From Paenibacillus luteus (lineage in GTDB: Bacteria; Bacillota; Bacilli; Paenibacillales; Paenibacillaceae), in contig NZ_SKCD01000033.1 of assembly GCF_006542765.1 (NCBI RefSeq), positions 434,001 through 498,000 on the forward strand: a stretch of 64,000 nucleotides of DNA. The letters run 5' to 3'. Every line of letters starts with the position of its first letter. Within the stretch, counting starts at the first letter, position 1. Shown here piece after piece: positions 52,600-60,783 of the stretch. The notes beneath the pieces were generated by a model that was not told the origin of the DNA, did not search any database, and was given only the letters and a program-made list of their open reading frames with translations. A program made the position numbers and the translations under genes.

Positions 52600-52947
52600 A
52601 TGGACAAAACGGTGCGAAGATATTATCAGCAAAAACAAAAGCAAAAAGAAATAGAGCAGGAGCTGTCAGAGCTGAGGAGCGACATTTTGGCTTATCTAGC
52701 TGCGCAGGAAGCGAGCGAGCTTGAAATCGGCAGCCACAAGGTAAAGATCGTCTTGCAGGAGCGCAAGGAATATGACGATAACAAGCTGTTCGAGGCGCTC
52801 CCTGATCCAGAGCTGTGGCGGCTGCTTTCCAAGCCCGACACGTCCAAAATCGCAAGCCTGCTTAAGCTGAACGTCATCACGGAGGACAGGCTGAAGGATA
52901 CTTTTGCTACGAAAACAGTGCGGCTGCTTCAAGTAGATAAGAAATAG
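52600..52947 (+). CDS. small charged protein, function unknown
   Basis: About 115 residues. GAGGAG at 52584-52589 is best spaced from the ATG at 52600; a GTG at 52591 and an ATG at 52594 are also in frame. A basic N-terminal coil (RRYYQQKQKQKEIEQELSEL) is followed by a compact region with ELEIGSHKVKIVLQERKEYD and a Lys-rich C-terminus. It resembles small phage-type or nuclease-accessory proteins in layout, but I do not recognise the family. It stands alone between the ABC unit and a terminator. Confidence 0.6.
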   Translation: MDKTVRRYYQQKQKQKEIEQELSELRSDILAYLAAQEASELEIGSHKVKIVLQERKEYDDNKLFEALPDPELWRLLSKPDTSKIASLLKLNVITEDRLKDTFATKTVRLLQVDKK

Positions 52948-52978
52948 CGGAACCATTTCCGCTTACAGGCGTAAAGGA

Positions 52979-53025
52979 AACAAGGTGCTTTTGCCATCGG
53001 ATGGCGAAGGTAGCTTGTTTTTTTT
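52979..53025 (+). terminator. rho-independent terminator
   Basis: A 19-bp stem (arms 52979-52997 and 53001-53019) with one mismatch and three wobbles, followed by eight T's. The gap from 53026 to 53179 shows no gene of its own. Confidence 0.88.
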
Positions 53026-53179
53026 GAATAAAGGAAAGCATTCCTTAGGGTATACATTCTCTGCATTTATTAGAATGAAAAGCGCTGCGCCGCCAAAGGA
53101 CGGCGACAGCCGTATCGCCTTGAAATATAAGACTTTATCTTTTCTACACGATAAAAATGTTCACAAGAGGGGGGACGGG

Positions 53180-53671
53180 ATGGATCAGAAATTACACCCA
53201 AACGTGATCAAGTATTGGCAGTTTTACCAAATGCTCTTTATGGCCCGGAAAATAGGGATAAGCGCGATACCGCTAGTCGCTTATCTTCTCTGGCTAAAGA
53301 CATGGGATGTACTGCTATTTTGCTCTATTGCTGCTATTGCCTATTATTTTGTTCGTGGCATGCTGTTTATTCTTATCGGCGTCAATTACAAATATGAGAG
53401 GCGAAGCTACCGGTTAACGGAGGATGAGCTCGTCATTAACTGGGGAAATTTTTGGCGGGAGAGCTCCACCGTTATTCCGATCAGCCGGGTGCAATATGTG
53501 GACAAGGAGCAGGATCGAATCGGTAAAAGACTGGGCATTTCAGAGCTATGTATAACGACAGCTGGAGATGACAGCATTATTGTGGGTCTGCCTGAGGAGG
53601 ATGCAGAAAAGCTAAGAAGGCAAATTATTCAGTTAGCGAAACGAGAGGACACGCATGTCTACTATGATTAA
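53180..53671 (+). CDS. ydbS: bacterial PH domain membrane protein, YdbS-like
   Basis: 163 residues from the ATG at 53180, with GAGGGGGGAC ahead; the frame is open from 52985 but crosses the terminator region. Two membrane helices (about 20-70) are followed by a bPH2 domain (about 75-160): YRLTEDELVINWGNFWRESS, then IPISRVQYVDKEQDRIGKRL and GLPEEDAEKLRRQI. It overlaps the YdbT-like gene by 17 bases. In Bacillus subtilis the ydbST pair belongs to the sigma-W envelope-stress set and helps against certain peptide antibiotics. The same role here is by analogy. Confidence 0.85.
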   Translation: MDQKLHPNVIKYWQFYQMLFMARKIGISAIPLVAYLLWLKTWDVLLFCSIAAIAYYFVRGMLFILIGVNYKYERRSYRLTEDELVINWGNFWRESSTVIPISRVQYVDKEQDRIGKRLGISELCITTAGDDSIIVGLPEEDAEKLRRQIIQLAKREDTHVYYD

Positions 53672-55097
53672 TCGCCATCATCCGATTACGATTCTGAATC
53701 AGATGTACACCAGAATTCGCTATACGATTATTCCTTTGGCTATTTTTGCATATCGGGAGATTAAAGCCGAAAGTGGAGGACAACCCTATTGGGTTTACTT
53801 GCTGGCTGTGCTGATTGCAGCACTGTTTTGCGGTTGGGCGGTTATGGGGTGGTACAAGAATACATATCGCATGGGTCATGAAACGCTGCACTTGAAGGAT
53901 GGCGTGTTAACGGAAGTGCAGAGGACGATCCCTTTGGCCAATATCAATAATGTAACGTTGGAGCAAAATGGGCTGTATCGCTTATTGGGCATTGTGAAAA
54001 TGAAGCTATTTACGGCAGACAGCAATGCAAGCGCGGACGCTGAGCTTGTGTTGGCGATGAAGAAGGCTAATGCAATGGCTTCGCGTTTAAACAGAGATAG
54101 CCTTGTAAAGAAGCGTACGAATAAACTTAGCCGGAAAATATCGTCCATGGAGATCTGGATGTTATCCATTAGCACGAACACCTTTTGGCTCGGGATTCCA
54201 TTCGTTTCGACGATTATGCAATATGTATGGGCAAAGCTGTATCCTGATTCCAGTGAGCCGCAAGCGGGCTTAATGGATCTGTTCGAGCGAAGCTTATGGA
54301 GTGAGCTGAATTATGGCAAATTGCCTTTTGTTCTCCTGTACGTCCTCGGATTTTTGGTTGGAAGCGCCGTTTTGTCGTGGTTAATTTCATTGTTCCTTAT
54401 GCAAATCCGTTACTATGGCTGGGAAATTTCTCGAGCGGACTCTTTCCTTCATATTCATTACGGCTGGTTTAATAAAAACGCAGCGCATATTAAAGTAGAT
54501 AAAATCCAAGCCATTCGGGTTAAAAAGCTGATGCTTGGGCGGTTGTTTGGTTATTCATCCGTTTGGCTCGACTGTATCGGCTATGAAAGCGGACAAAGGC
54601 AGAAAATGTTGCTTCCAGCGATCAAGGAAAGTGAATTAACGGAAGCTGTTGGCGAGCTGCTGCCTGAATTCAACCTAACGAGCCCAGAGCAGCCGTTGCG
54701 TAAGGGAGCTATGCTTCATGGCATGATTACTCCTGCATTATTACTTTTTATTGCGGTATTGATCGGAAGTTATTTTTCATTGTGGATGATTGCTGCTATG
54801 CCGCTCTTCTTGATGATTTACCGCTACCAAAGATATGCTCATCTCCACACGAAATGGAGCTTAAAGGGGAATTTATTTATTTTACGGCGCGCAGGGTTTA
54901 ATGAAACGACGGTTTATCTAAAACGGCAGGCGACGGAGTCCATTCATTTATCCCATACGAGGCTGCAAGGCCGGCTTGGCATCAAAAGGCTGCGGATGGT
55001 CATCGATTCCCCAGCTCGCTCGAAGGAGTATCGAATTATCGGTATTTCGCAATCCGACTTTAATGAGATTCTGCGCTGGTACAAGAACGAGAAATGA
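53655..55097 (+). CDS. ydbT: bacterial PH domain membrane protein, YdbT-like
   Basis: 480 residues with several membrane helices and three bPH2 domains, e.g. LHLKDGVLTEVQRTIPLANI then NNVTLEQNGLYRLLGIV, and HIHYGWFNKNAAHIKVDKIQ then AIRVKKLMLGRLFGY, and LFILRRAGFNETTVYLKRQA then TESIHLSHTRLQGRLGI. Length and repeat order match YdbT. It is coupled to the preceding YdbS-like gene and probably works as a complex in the membrane. Transcription ends at the hairpin downstream. Confidence 0.87.
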   Translation: MSTMINRHHPITILNQMYTRIRYTIIPLAIFAYREIKAESGGQPYWVYLLAVLIAALFCGWAVMGWYKNTYRMGHETLHLKDGVLTEVQRTIPLANINNVTLEQNGLYRLLGIVKMKLFTADSNASADAELVLAMKKANAMASRLNRDSLVKKRTNKLSRKISSMEIWMLSISTNTFWLGIPFVSTIMQYVWAKLYPDSSEPQAGLMDLFERSLWSELNYGKLPFVLLYVLGFLVGSAVLSWLISLFLMQIRYYGWEISRADSFLHIHYGWFNKNAAHIKVDKIQAIRVKKLMLGRLFGYSSVWLDCIGYESGQRQKMLLPAIKESELTEAVGELLPEFNLTSPEQPLRKGAMLHGMITPALLLFIAVLIGSYFSLWMIAAMPLFLMIYRYQRYAHLHTKWSLKGNLFILRRAGFNETTVYLKRQATESIHLSHTRLQGRLGIKRLRMVIDSPARSKEYRIIGISQSDFNEILRWYKNEK

Positions 55098-55159
55098 CTC
55101 GGTTATTTTACAAGGATTCTTAGACGCAAAACTTTTCACTGTTTAGGATATAGATAAAC

Positions 55160-55190
55160 GTAAAAAGGCGAGGATTGCTCCTCGCCTTTC
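55160..55190 (+). terminator. bidirectional terminator between convergent genes
   Basis: A perfect 11-bp stem AAAGGCGAGGA / TCCTCGCCTTT with a 4-base loop. On the minus strand it runs into five T's, so it best serves the minus-strand lipoprotein, and it lies between the two convergent transcripts. Confidence 0.8.
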
Positions 55191-55213
55191 ATAAACCTTG
55201 AGTATACCGCAGT

Positions 55214-56221
55214 TTATTTCGTTTTTGTTAAGCTGTCTACGACAAATGTAAGCTGGGCTTCCAACGAAATCGGGTCACTAAACACGAAGCCACGGCTGTC
55301 CTCGCGATAAACGTGATTATTTTGGACAGCGGGGAGCTTGTCCCAGATACTGCCTTCAAAAACCGGGGCCGCATTCTCATCGCCTGTCCAACCGCTAATA
55401 AAGATATAATCTCCTGCGTATTCCGGCAGCAGCTCAAGCGATAGCTTGGCCCAGCCCTGGCCGCTGTCGATGGCTTCCTTCTGAATAATCGGCGGTGCTT
55501 TCAGCCCGAACTCCTCATAAATAATGTCTCCACCCCTGCCAAAGCTGCCGTAGGCATAAAATTCCTTGGCACTTCCCGAATCGAAGATCGAAACGGTGCG
55601 ATCACCTACCGCGCGCTTCACGATCGGTTTGTATTCGGCGATTTTAGCGTCCCACTCTGCAATCCAGGCTTTCGCCTGCTCTTCTCTGCCTGTCATCTTG
55701 CCAAAATCCATTAATTGCTCCCGTAGAGGTATTCCGTATTCAACAGCGACGGTCGGCGCGATTTTGGACAGCTTCTCGATCGTTTCAGCGTCGTTCCAGA
55801 CTACAATTAAATCCGGCTGCAGCTCCATTATTTTCTCGTAGGGTACATCGTTTCCGATGTTGGCAACATCGTCCAGCTTTCCTTCTGTATAACTAGTAAA
55901 GGACTCATCACCGGTTCCGACAGGCTTAAGGCCAAGTGCTAGCAGATGTCCCGTGAAGGCTCCAGCCACCATAACGATTCTTTGTGGGTTTTTGGGGATT
56001 TGCACGTCGCCGTTAACAGCGGAATAGGTTACCATCTCCGAGCTGCCGGTTGTATTTCCAATTGCTGCGTTGCTGGAATTATTCTCTGCGCCTACACTTG
56101 GACTTTGCGTAGTGCTGGTGCCAGTCCCACCTTTCGTGTTCGCTGGTCCGGAGCATGCGCTAAGCAATAGGGTTAGGCACAGCAGCAACGTAATTCCTAC
56201 AGGCAATTTGCTTCTATACAT
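55214..56221 (-). CDS. iron-siderophore ABC transporter binding lipoprotein (FeuA-like), nested start
   Basis: 335 residues from the ATG at 56221 (minus strand), with AAAGGAG ahead at normal distance. Signal peptide and lipobox LLSACSG (Cys at about 23), a Gly/Ser/Thr linker, then a class III SBP (about 70-335) with two lobes and a long connecting helix. Motifs: DVQIPKNPQRIVMVAGAFTG, LQPDLIVVWNDAETIEKLSK and RGGDIIYEEFGLKAP. It would deliver a ferric siderophore to a FecCD-type permease; no permease gene is adjacent in the window. Iron control is indicated by the Fur box upstream. I consider this the product most often made from the locus. Confidence 0.85.
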   Translation of the reverse strand: MYRSKLPVGITLLLCLTLLLSACSGPANTKGGTGTSTTQSPSVGAENNSSNAAIGNTTGSSEMVTYSAVNGDVQIPKNPQRIVMVAGAFTGHLLALGLKPVGTGDESFTSYTEGKLDDVANIGNDVPYEKIMELQPDLIVVWNDAETIEKLSKIAPTVAVEYGIPLREQLMDFGKMTGREEQAKAWIAEWDAKIAEYKPIVKRAVGDRTVSIFDSGSAKEFYAYGSFGRGGDIIYEEFGLKAPPIIQKEAIDSGQGWAKLSLELLPEYAGDYIFISGWTGDENAAPVFEGSIWDKLPAVQNNHVYREDSRGFVFSDPISLEAQLTFVVDSLTKTK

Positions 56222-57328
56222 CAGTAAATCTCCTTTGTCGCTATATTGATAATGGTTATCATCTCTGATAACACTATAGCGACGAATTCTGCGCGGAACA
56301 ATAGATGATCCAAGCCTAATGATAGGACGATAAGATCCTTTTGCTACTTGTACGGACTCATCCTTGAATTGCTTTGGCGTTACTCCGGTATGCTTTTTGA
56401 ACATTCTGATGAAATAGGATACATCTGCATAGCCTACGCTTGCTGAGATCTCTTGCAGAGATAAATCGGTTTGTTGCAGCAGCGCCCCTGCTTTGTTCAT
56501 CCTGATGCGGATTAAGTAATCGATGATACTTGCGCCGGTTTCGCGTCGGAAATGCTTGGACAGATAAGGGACGCTATAGTGGAAGGTGTGCGCGAGTGTT
56601 TCCCGTGTCAGCGGCTCGGCATAGTGCTCCTGCATATACCGAATAAGCTGAGAGGTAAGGTTTGGCCTTAATACGCTGACCTGCTGCTGATCCATCTGTC
56701 GAAGCAGCTCATATACAAATTGATAAAATAGGGTTTTGACATGGAACCGCTCCAAACGTCCCTGTTCAAGCCATTCACCCAGCATGCGCTCAGCCAGTTC
56801 GTAGAGGATGGCAGGGTGGAGCGGAATAAAACCATACTGGAGGCGGAATGGCAATTGTCTGTCCGTATGTCCAAGTGTATGCTGCACGCCAGATAGCGGT
56901 AAGGAGGCTTTATAGAAAATCAGGTAATAATGAAAGGATTCATCCGTAAGGATGATGTCTAGGCGGGTACCCTTGCCCCCATGAAGCATATAGAAACGCT
57001 TAGCAGCATGCTCATTTCCGTCCAAAATCAGGGTTGCACTGCCATGCGTTACGTACAGAAAGGCGCTGGCAGGGAAGAGGTAAGGGCGCACGCCTTCGCC
57101 GGCCTGCATGACGATATGCCGTACATCCATGATTTTGAGCGCTGCATCATTCCAGACCAGTATGTGCTCTTGTACATTCACCGTTGCTTTCAATGGAGAG
57201 TTGTCTTCCTTTCGGGGGCGCGAAGCCAGCCTTTGATGTGGTGAGGTAATTATAATCTCTCGCGAAAAAATATGCGACGGAGAACCATGGGTTAAGTTTA
57301 TTTTGTCGCTTTGTTTAGAGTTTAACAA
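55214..57328 (-). CDS. AraC regulator and Fe-siderophore binding lipoprotein in one open frame
   Basis: An unbroken 704-codon frame. Residues about 60-200 are a cupin-like sensor domain (ASAFLYVTHGSATLILDGNE). About 225-325 are two AraC helix-turn-helix units (LTRETLAHTFHYSVPYLSKH; LQEISASVGYADVSYFIRMF). About 325-369 is a linker. Residue 370 begins a full lipoprotein signal (lipobox LLSACSG) and a FeuA-like substrate-binding domain to the end. The listed start is a TTG at 57328; residues 1-45 look non-conserved and a TTG at 57193 with AAAGGAAG upstream is more likely. Bacillus Btr (YbbB) is known to join AraC to an SBP-like domain, but it lacks a signal peptide. Here the second half has its own promoter, Fur site and ribosome site (separate entries). 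Either the stop between two genes was lost or the fusion is used. If translated through, the internal signal would sit mid-protein. Confidence 0.75.
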   Translation of the reverse strand: MLNSKQSDKINLTHGSPSHIFSREIIITSPHQRLASRPRKEDNSPLKATVNVQEHILVWNDAALKIMDVRHIVMQAGEGVRPYLFPASAFLYVTHGSATLILDGNEHAAKRFYMLHGGKGTRLDIILTDESFHYYLIFYKASLPLSGVQHTLGHTDRQLPFRLQYGFIPLHPAILYELAERMLGEWLEQGRLERFHVKTLFYQFVYELLRQMDQQQVSVLRPNLTSQLIRYMQEHYAEPLTRETLAHTFHYSVPYLSKHFRRETGASIIDYLIRIRMNKAGALLQQTDLSLQEISASVGYADVSYFIRMFKKHTGVTPKQFKDESVQVAKGSYRPIIRLGSSIVPRRIRRYSVIRDDNHYQYSDKGDLLMYRSKLPVGITLLLCLTLLLSACSGPANTKGGTGTSTTQSPSVGAENNSSNAAIGNTTGSSEMVTYSAVNGDVQIPKNPQRIVMVAGAFTGHLLALGLKPVGTGDESFTSYTEGKLDDVANIGNDVPYEKIMELQPDLIVVWNDAETIEKLSKIAPTVAVEYGIPLREQLMDFGKMTGREEQAKAWIAEWDAKIAEYKPIVKRAVGDRTVSIFDSGSAKEFYAYGSFGRGGDIIYEEFGLKAPPIIQKEAIDSGQGWAKLSLELLPEYAGDYIFISGWTGDENAAPVFEGSIWDKLPAVQNNHVYREDSRGFVFSDPISLEAQLTFVVDSLTKTK
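56247..56301 (-). promoter_or_regulatory. sigma-A promoter with Fur box inside the regulator-lipoprotein ORF
   Basis: On the minus strand: -35 TTGTTC (plus 56296-56301), exactly 17 bases, and -10 TATAGT (plus 56273-56278). Downstream lies TGATAATGGTTATCA (56247-56261), which matches the 7-1-7 Fur core TGATAATNATTATCA with one mismatch. An extra half site TGATAAC lies at 56266-56272. The Fur box covers the expected transcription start, so iron-loaded Fur should block it. Confidence 0.78.
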
Positions 57329-57389
57329 GCCTCAGATTCGTTTCTTATCTCGAAGCAACAAGTAAATAATATAGCTTTCAACGTACATG

Positions 57390-57418
57390 CACATCTGGGC
57401 ATCTACCCACATACATTA
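57390..57418 (+). promoter_or_regulatory. candidate sigma-E/sigma-K promoter of sigK
   Basis: CATACATTA at 57410-57418 fits both the sigma-E -10 (CATACA-T) and the sigma-K -10 (CATAnnnTA). GCACATC about 14 bases upstream is a partial -35. It lies about 85 bases before the sigK start, where mother-cell control is expected. The -10 is good and the -35 poor. Confidence 0.45.
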
Positions 57419-57504
57419 AAGAACAGACTTCAATGTTCGCCACAAACGGAGGGCCTACCCAGGCATCCGGGCAGTGGTAATACAACGTGGGGGTGTACGG
57501 TTCA

Positions 57505-58206
57505 ATGCCTGGATTGTTCTCAGCGATAGCGCTATTCATTAAACAGCTTACCCTGCTCGTCTCTTATGTCAAAAACAATGCGTTTCCCCAGCCTCTTCAA
57601 GAGGAGGAAGAAGCCAAGCATCTGCAGCTCATGGCCGAAGGCAATCAGCGTTCCCGTAACTTGCTCATTGAGCATAATCTCCGCTTAGTCGCTCACATAG
57701 TGAAAAAATTCGACAATACCGGTGAGGATCTCGAGGATCTAATCTCCATCGGTACGATTGGATTGATCAAAGCGATCGAGAGCTTCCAGACCGGGAAAGG
57801 CACGAAGCTCGCGACGTTCGCGGCTCGCTGTATTGAGAACGAAATACTTATGCATCTGCGGTCGCTTAAGAAAACCCGGAAGGACGTTTCTTTGCATGAC
57901 CCGATTGGCACGGATAAGGAAGGTAATGAGATTACACTGATTGATATCCTCGGTACTGAGGCTGATGATATCGTGGATAAGGTGCAGCTGAAGATTGAGA
58001 AGAGCAAGATTTATAAAAATCTTGATATATTGGATGACCGGGAGAAGGAAGTTGTTATTGGTCGGTTTGGTTTGGAGCATGGCGGGGATGAACGGACGCA
58101 GCGGGAGATTGCGAAGGAATTGGGGATCTCACGGAGTTATGTGTCGCGAATTGAGAAGAGGGCGCTTATGAAGCTTTATCATGAGTTTTATAAGGCGAAG
58201 CGTTAG
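57505..58206 (+). CDS. sigK: RNA polymerase sporulation sigma factor, pro-sigma-K
   Basis: About 233 residues from the ATG at 57505, with GTGGGGGTG as ribosome site; a GTG at 57487 is also open. A hydrophobic pro-sequence of about 20 residues (MPGLFSAIALFIKQLTLLVS) precedes YVKNNAFPQPL, the point where SpoIVFB cuts in Bacillus. Region 2 has NLLIEHNLRLVAHIVKKFDN and EDLEDLISIGTIGLIKAIES. Regions 3-4 include VSLHDPIGTDKEGNEITLID, ILDDREKEVVIGRFGL and the HTH REIAKELGISRSYVSRIEKR. The gene is whole, not split by a skin-type element. It directs late mother-cell genes, such as coat and crust proteins. Its 3' end borders an AT-rich island that carries a decayed copy of the same 3' end. Confidence 0.96.
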   Translation: MPGLFSAIALFIKQLTLLVSYVKNNAFPQPLQEEEEAKHLQLMAEGNQRSRNLLIEHNLRLVAHIVKKFDNTGEDLEDLISIGTIGLIKAIESFQTGKGTKLATFAARCIENEILMHLRSLKKTRKDVSLHDPIGTDKEGNEITLIDILGTEADDIVDKVQLKIEKSKIYKNLDILDDREKEVVIGRFGLEHGGDERTQREIAKELGISRSYVSRIEKRALMKLYHEFYKAKR

Positions 58207-58273
58207 ATTGTAATGTAGTTAAATTTAACAGTCACAAGGGTCTGATTTTTGGAGATAGTATATGGAAACTAAG

Positions 58274-58310
58274 AAGTCGAATGGGTCTAGTTCACCTATT
58301 CGGCTTTTTA
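58274..58310 (+). terminator. terminator downstream of sigK
   Basis: AAGTCGAAT / ATTCGGCTT (one wobble) around a 15-base loop, followed by TTTTTAATTT. It lies about 70 bases after the sigK stop. The remaining AT-rich gap to 58523 shows no gene. Confidence 0.65.
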
Positions 58311-58523
58311 ATTTGTAAAGTTCCTGTAAATCTTGTTTGAGTTTGTAGGTTCACATTGAACTTCTATAAGCAGTATTCTATAAATGACTTTAATAGCTTT
58401 TTTATTATAGGAATGATTGCAATGCAAAATTCCTGGAAAATCATTTAAAAACGACATATTACGACAGTTTTTTTGGATGAAAAACATTAGAATATGAAGA
58501 ACATCTAAAAGGGGATAGGTAAA

Positions 58524-59324
58524 TTGAATCAAATTGAAGAGATTGTAACTTCTTTCTTAAAAGGAAGCACTGTGATTGCTGGTGTGGTTTCCTTATTGTT
58601 TATGTTATTTAGAAGTCAACCAATTACATTATTTACAGCAACAAGTGTAGAAAAAATCTTTTTTTCTAAAGAGAAGAAGTTATCTATTTTAACCATAAGA
58701 TATTTATTTCAAGTGTTTATAGTTTCTATTTTAATGTTCTCTATATTTGTTTATTCATATGAGAATGTTATTCCTTATCATGAAGTAATGCTTTGGACGA
58801 TGGTGATTTATCTCGTGATTGGTATTATATTTTTCATGTGGAAACTCTTTAGTTTTAAGAGTTTTAAGAACTATATTAAATCTAAAGGTTTTAAAACAAA
58901 GCTCACTATTTTGCTATCTGCTTTATTATATTGTTGTGTTCTTATAATTCTTCCTGCTTTTTCTTTAGGGCATACCTTAGACAAGCAAACATTTGATTTT
59001 GAATTAACCAATGATAATTTTTTTGTGGAAGTTATTATCGTCTATGTTTCGTTCTTGTTAATATCTTGTGTTGTATTATTTTACATTAAATTAGTTTTTA
59101 AGATCTGCATCGAGTACGATTTGTTTTCTGATAAATCAATCTATATATTGTTAAACGAGGACGGAGTTGAAGAGAAATGGTTTGTATTTCATCCAGTCGA
59201 TAAAGATACATTTTTACTAGGTAATGAACCTCATCATGATGAGTCTTTAGAGTTCAGGTATATGGAACGTACAGAGTTATTGAAAAATAAAATGTATGTT
59301 TCTAAAAGGGAAGAGACTTATTAA
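58524..59324 (+). CDS. AT-rich multi-helix membrane protein, function unknown
   Basis: 266 residues with a TTG start preceded by AAAAGGGGAT. Four to five predicted membrane helices lie in the first 195 residues (e.g. GVVSLLFMLF, LFQVFIVSILMFSIFVYSY, LWTMVIYLVIGIIFFMWKLF, LTILLSALLYCCVLIILPAF, EVIIVYVSFLLISCVVLFYI). A cytosolic tail of about 70 residues has acidic stretches. I do not recognise the family. Base composition is far more AT-rich than the upstream genes, indicating acquisition. It lies about 250 bases before the nuclease-HerA pair with a GC-richer block between, so it is probably a separate transcript. It may be cargo of the same island, and a membrane-acting defence effector is one possibility. 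Confidence 0.7.
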   Translation: MNQIEEIVTSFLKGSTVIAGVVSLLFMLFRSQPITLFTATSVEKIFFSKEKKLSILTIRYLFQVFIVSILMFSIFVYSYENVIPYHEVMLWTMVIYLVIGIIFFMWKLFSFKSFKNYIKSKGFKTKLTILLSALLYCCVLIILPAFSLGHTLDKQTFDFELTNDNFFVEVIIVYVSFLLISCVVLFYIKLVFKICIEYDLFSDKSIYILLNEDGVEEKWFVFHPVDKDTFLLGNEPHHDESLEFRYMERTELLKNKMYVSKREETY

Positions 59325-59419
59325 TATAAAAGATTCTCTCAATGAAAAGGCAGCAAGAGTTCTAACTATATAAAAAAACTCCTTATTGGTGAATACAGCG
59401 AATCCTTTGCATTGATGTA

Positions 59420-59545
59420 TGCTTGATTTGTGACTATCAGGCGGTAGTATAATTGGATTTCCAAAGGGAAGCAGATAATCGTCCCAAGCTAACGGCTGGC
59501 ACCTCGGAGCCAAGTGCTAGGCTTGCAGGGTTATAAGACAGGGGA
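59420..59545 (+). other. unexplained GC-richer block inside the AT-rich island
   Basis: Between two very AT-rich genes lies a block of about 125 bases of much higher GC, including TCGTCCCAAGCTAACGGCTG and CACCTCGGAGCCAAGTGCTA. Short pairings (TGGCAC / GTGCTA, GGCT / AGCC) are possible. It is non-coding on both strands as far as I can see. It could be a remnant of a mobile-element end, a recombination scar or a structured RNA. It begins about 95 bases after the membrane protein gene and ends just before the ribosome site of the nuclease gene. Confidence 0.35.
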
Positions 59546-59570
59546 TGTAAATTGAAAGGAGACAAAAAAT

Positions 59571-60782
59571 ATGAAAAATAGAGAAGCTGTCGATACAATA
59601 AAAGGATATTTTTATCAATTTGATTATGCAATTACTAAGTTGTTAGAACTGAGCGATGATAAAGATAAAATTGTAGTTGAAGGAATTGAAGATGTGGATG
59701 TGAAAACTACAACAGACGAGGACGCTGTTCAATGTAAGTATTATGCTAAAACAGAATATAATCATTCGGTGATTGCAAAACCACTTAGATTAATGTTAAG
59801 TCATTTTAAAGAAGTAAAAACTGGTCTTAAACCAAAAGTGAATTATACCTTGTATGGTCATTTCAAAGAGGGACAAGAGAAATTAACACATCCAATTGAC
59901 AAGACTTTTTTAAAAGATAATTTTCTAACTTATACCAAAGATAATATAAAGCATTTTCATCACACGTACCTCGGTCTTACAGATATTGATTTAGAAGAAT
60001 TTTTAACGAGACTTACAATAAACAATAATGCCATTAATTATGAATCTCAAATGACTAATATTATTAGTCAACTGTGCGAACAGTTTAACTGTTCACCTTT
60101 TGAATCAGAATACTATTATTACAATAATGCACTGAAAGTAATCAAAGATATTGCAGTTAAAGCTAGTATTGCAGAAAGGGAAATATCTAGAGGGGACTTT
60201 TTAAAAAAGATTGATAATCAAACAATACTTTTTAATGAATGGTTCATTAGATTAAAAGGCAAAAAACAGTTATTAGCAGAATTAAGGAATACATATTTTA
60301 CAAATCTAAACACATCGCCTTTTGAAAGATTCTTTTTTGTGGAAGTATCAAGTTCTAATTATGTTCGCTCAGAACTAAAAGAATTGCTTTTTATAATTTC
60401 AAAAAAGTGGTCAAAAATATCTAAAAGAGAAAGCGAACCATTCTGTCCATATGTATATATTCACAATATCCCTGAGCAAGAATTAATTGAATTGAAAAGC
60501 GAATTATATAGTGAAGGTTTTATTGTAATTGATGGATTTGATTTCAAAGGTGCTACTTTTAATTCACATTCCATTTCTAGAGTGCCTAATTTTGAAAATC
60601 AAATAAAACTAAAAATAATTAACGAAATTGAATACGTCACAATAATTTTAAAAGAACTTAGACGAACAAAAGAAATCTATCAATTTTATAAAACAGCTCC
60701 GTTTTTTGAATATGATCAACCTAATTTTAAAGATGTTAGGATTCAATTTGAAGAATTAAGAGACATTAAGGAGGTAATCTAA
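59571..60782 (+). CDS. DUF4297/Cap4-like nuclease subunit of a HerA-linked defence system
   Basis: 403 residues with GAAAGGAG before the ATG. The N-terminal domain (about 1-110) opens with AVDTIKGYFYQFDYAITKLL, then VVEGIEDVDVKTT, then AVQCKYYAKTE. The order E-D ... Q-x-K fits the PD-(D/E)xK nuclease of the DUF4297/Cap4 type (GY-YQ helix, E-x-I-E-D strand, QxK strand). The rest (about 120-400) is helical and not recognised. It is followed one base later by a HerA-like ATPase gene. DUF4297-HerA pairs are known anti-phage systems in which the nuclease forms a complex on the HerA hexamer and cuts DNA on infection. Low GC supports horizontal gain. The nuclease assignment is by motif only. Confidence 0.72.
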   Translation: MKNREAVDTIKGYFYQFDYAITKLLELSDDKDKIVVEGIEDVDVKTTTDEDAVQCKYYAKTEYNHSVIAKPLRLMLSHFKEVKTGLKPKVNYTLYGHFKEGQEKLTHPIDKTFLKDNFLTYTKDNIKHFHHTYLGLTDIDLEEFLTRLTINNNAINYESQMTNIISQLCEQFNCSPFESEYYYYNNALKVIKDIAVKASIAEREISRGDFLKKIDNQTILFNEWFIRLKGKKQLLAELRNTYFTNLNTSPFERFFFVEVSSSNYVRSELKELLFIISKKWSKISKRESEPFCPYVYIHNIPEQELIELKSELYSEGFIVIDGFDFKGATFNSHSISRVPNFENQIKLKIINEIEYVTIILKELRRTKEIYQFYKTAPFFEYDQPNFKDVRIQFEELRDIKEVI

Positions 60783-60783
60783 T

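Noticed and set aside
52985..53179. N-terminal extension of the YdbS-like protein
   Set aside because: It starts inside a terminator stem; the GGGGGGAC-preceded ATG at 53180 fits the family's length.
55214..57328. Treating the 704-codon ORF as a simple exported fusion protein
   Set aside because: An internal signal peptide and lipobox, with its own promoter, Fur box and ribosome site, argue for a separately made lipoprotein, so both readings are listed.
57505..58206. sigK split by a skin-type element
   Set aside because: The reading frame from the pro-sequence to the C-terminus is continuous; the island begins only after the stop.
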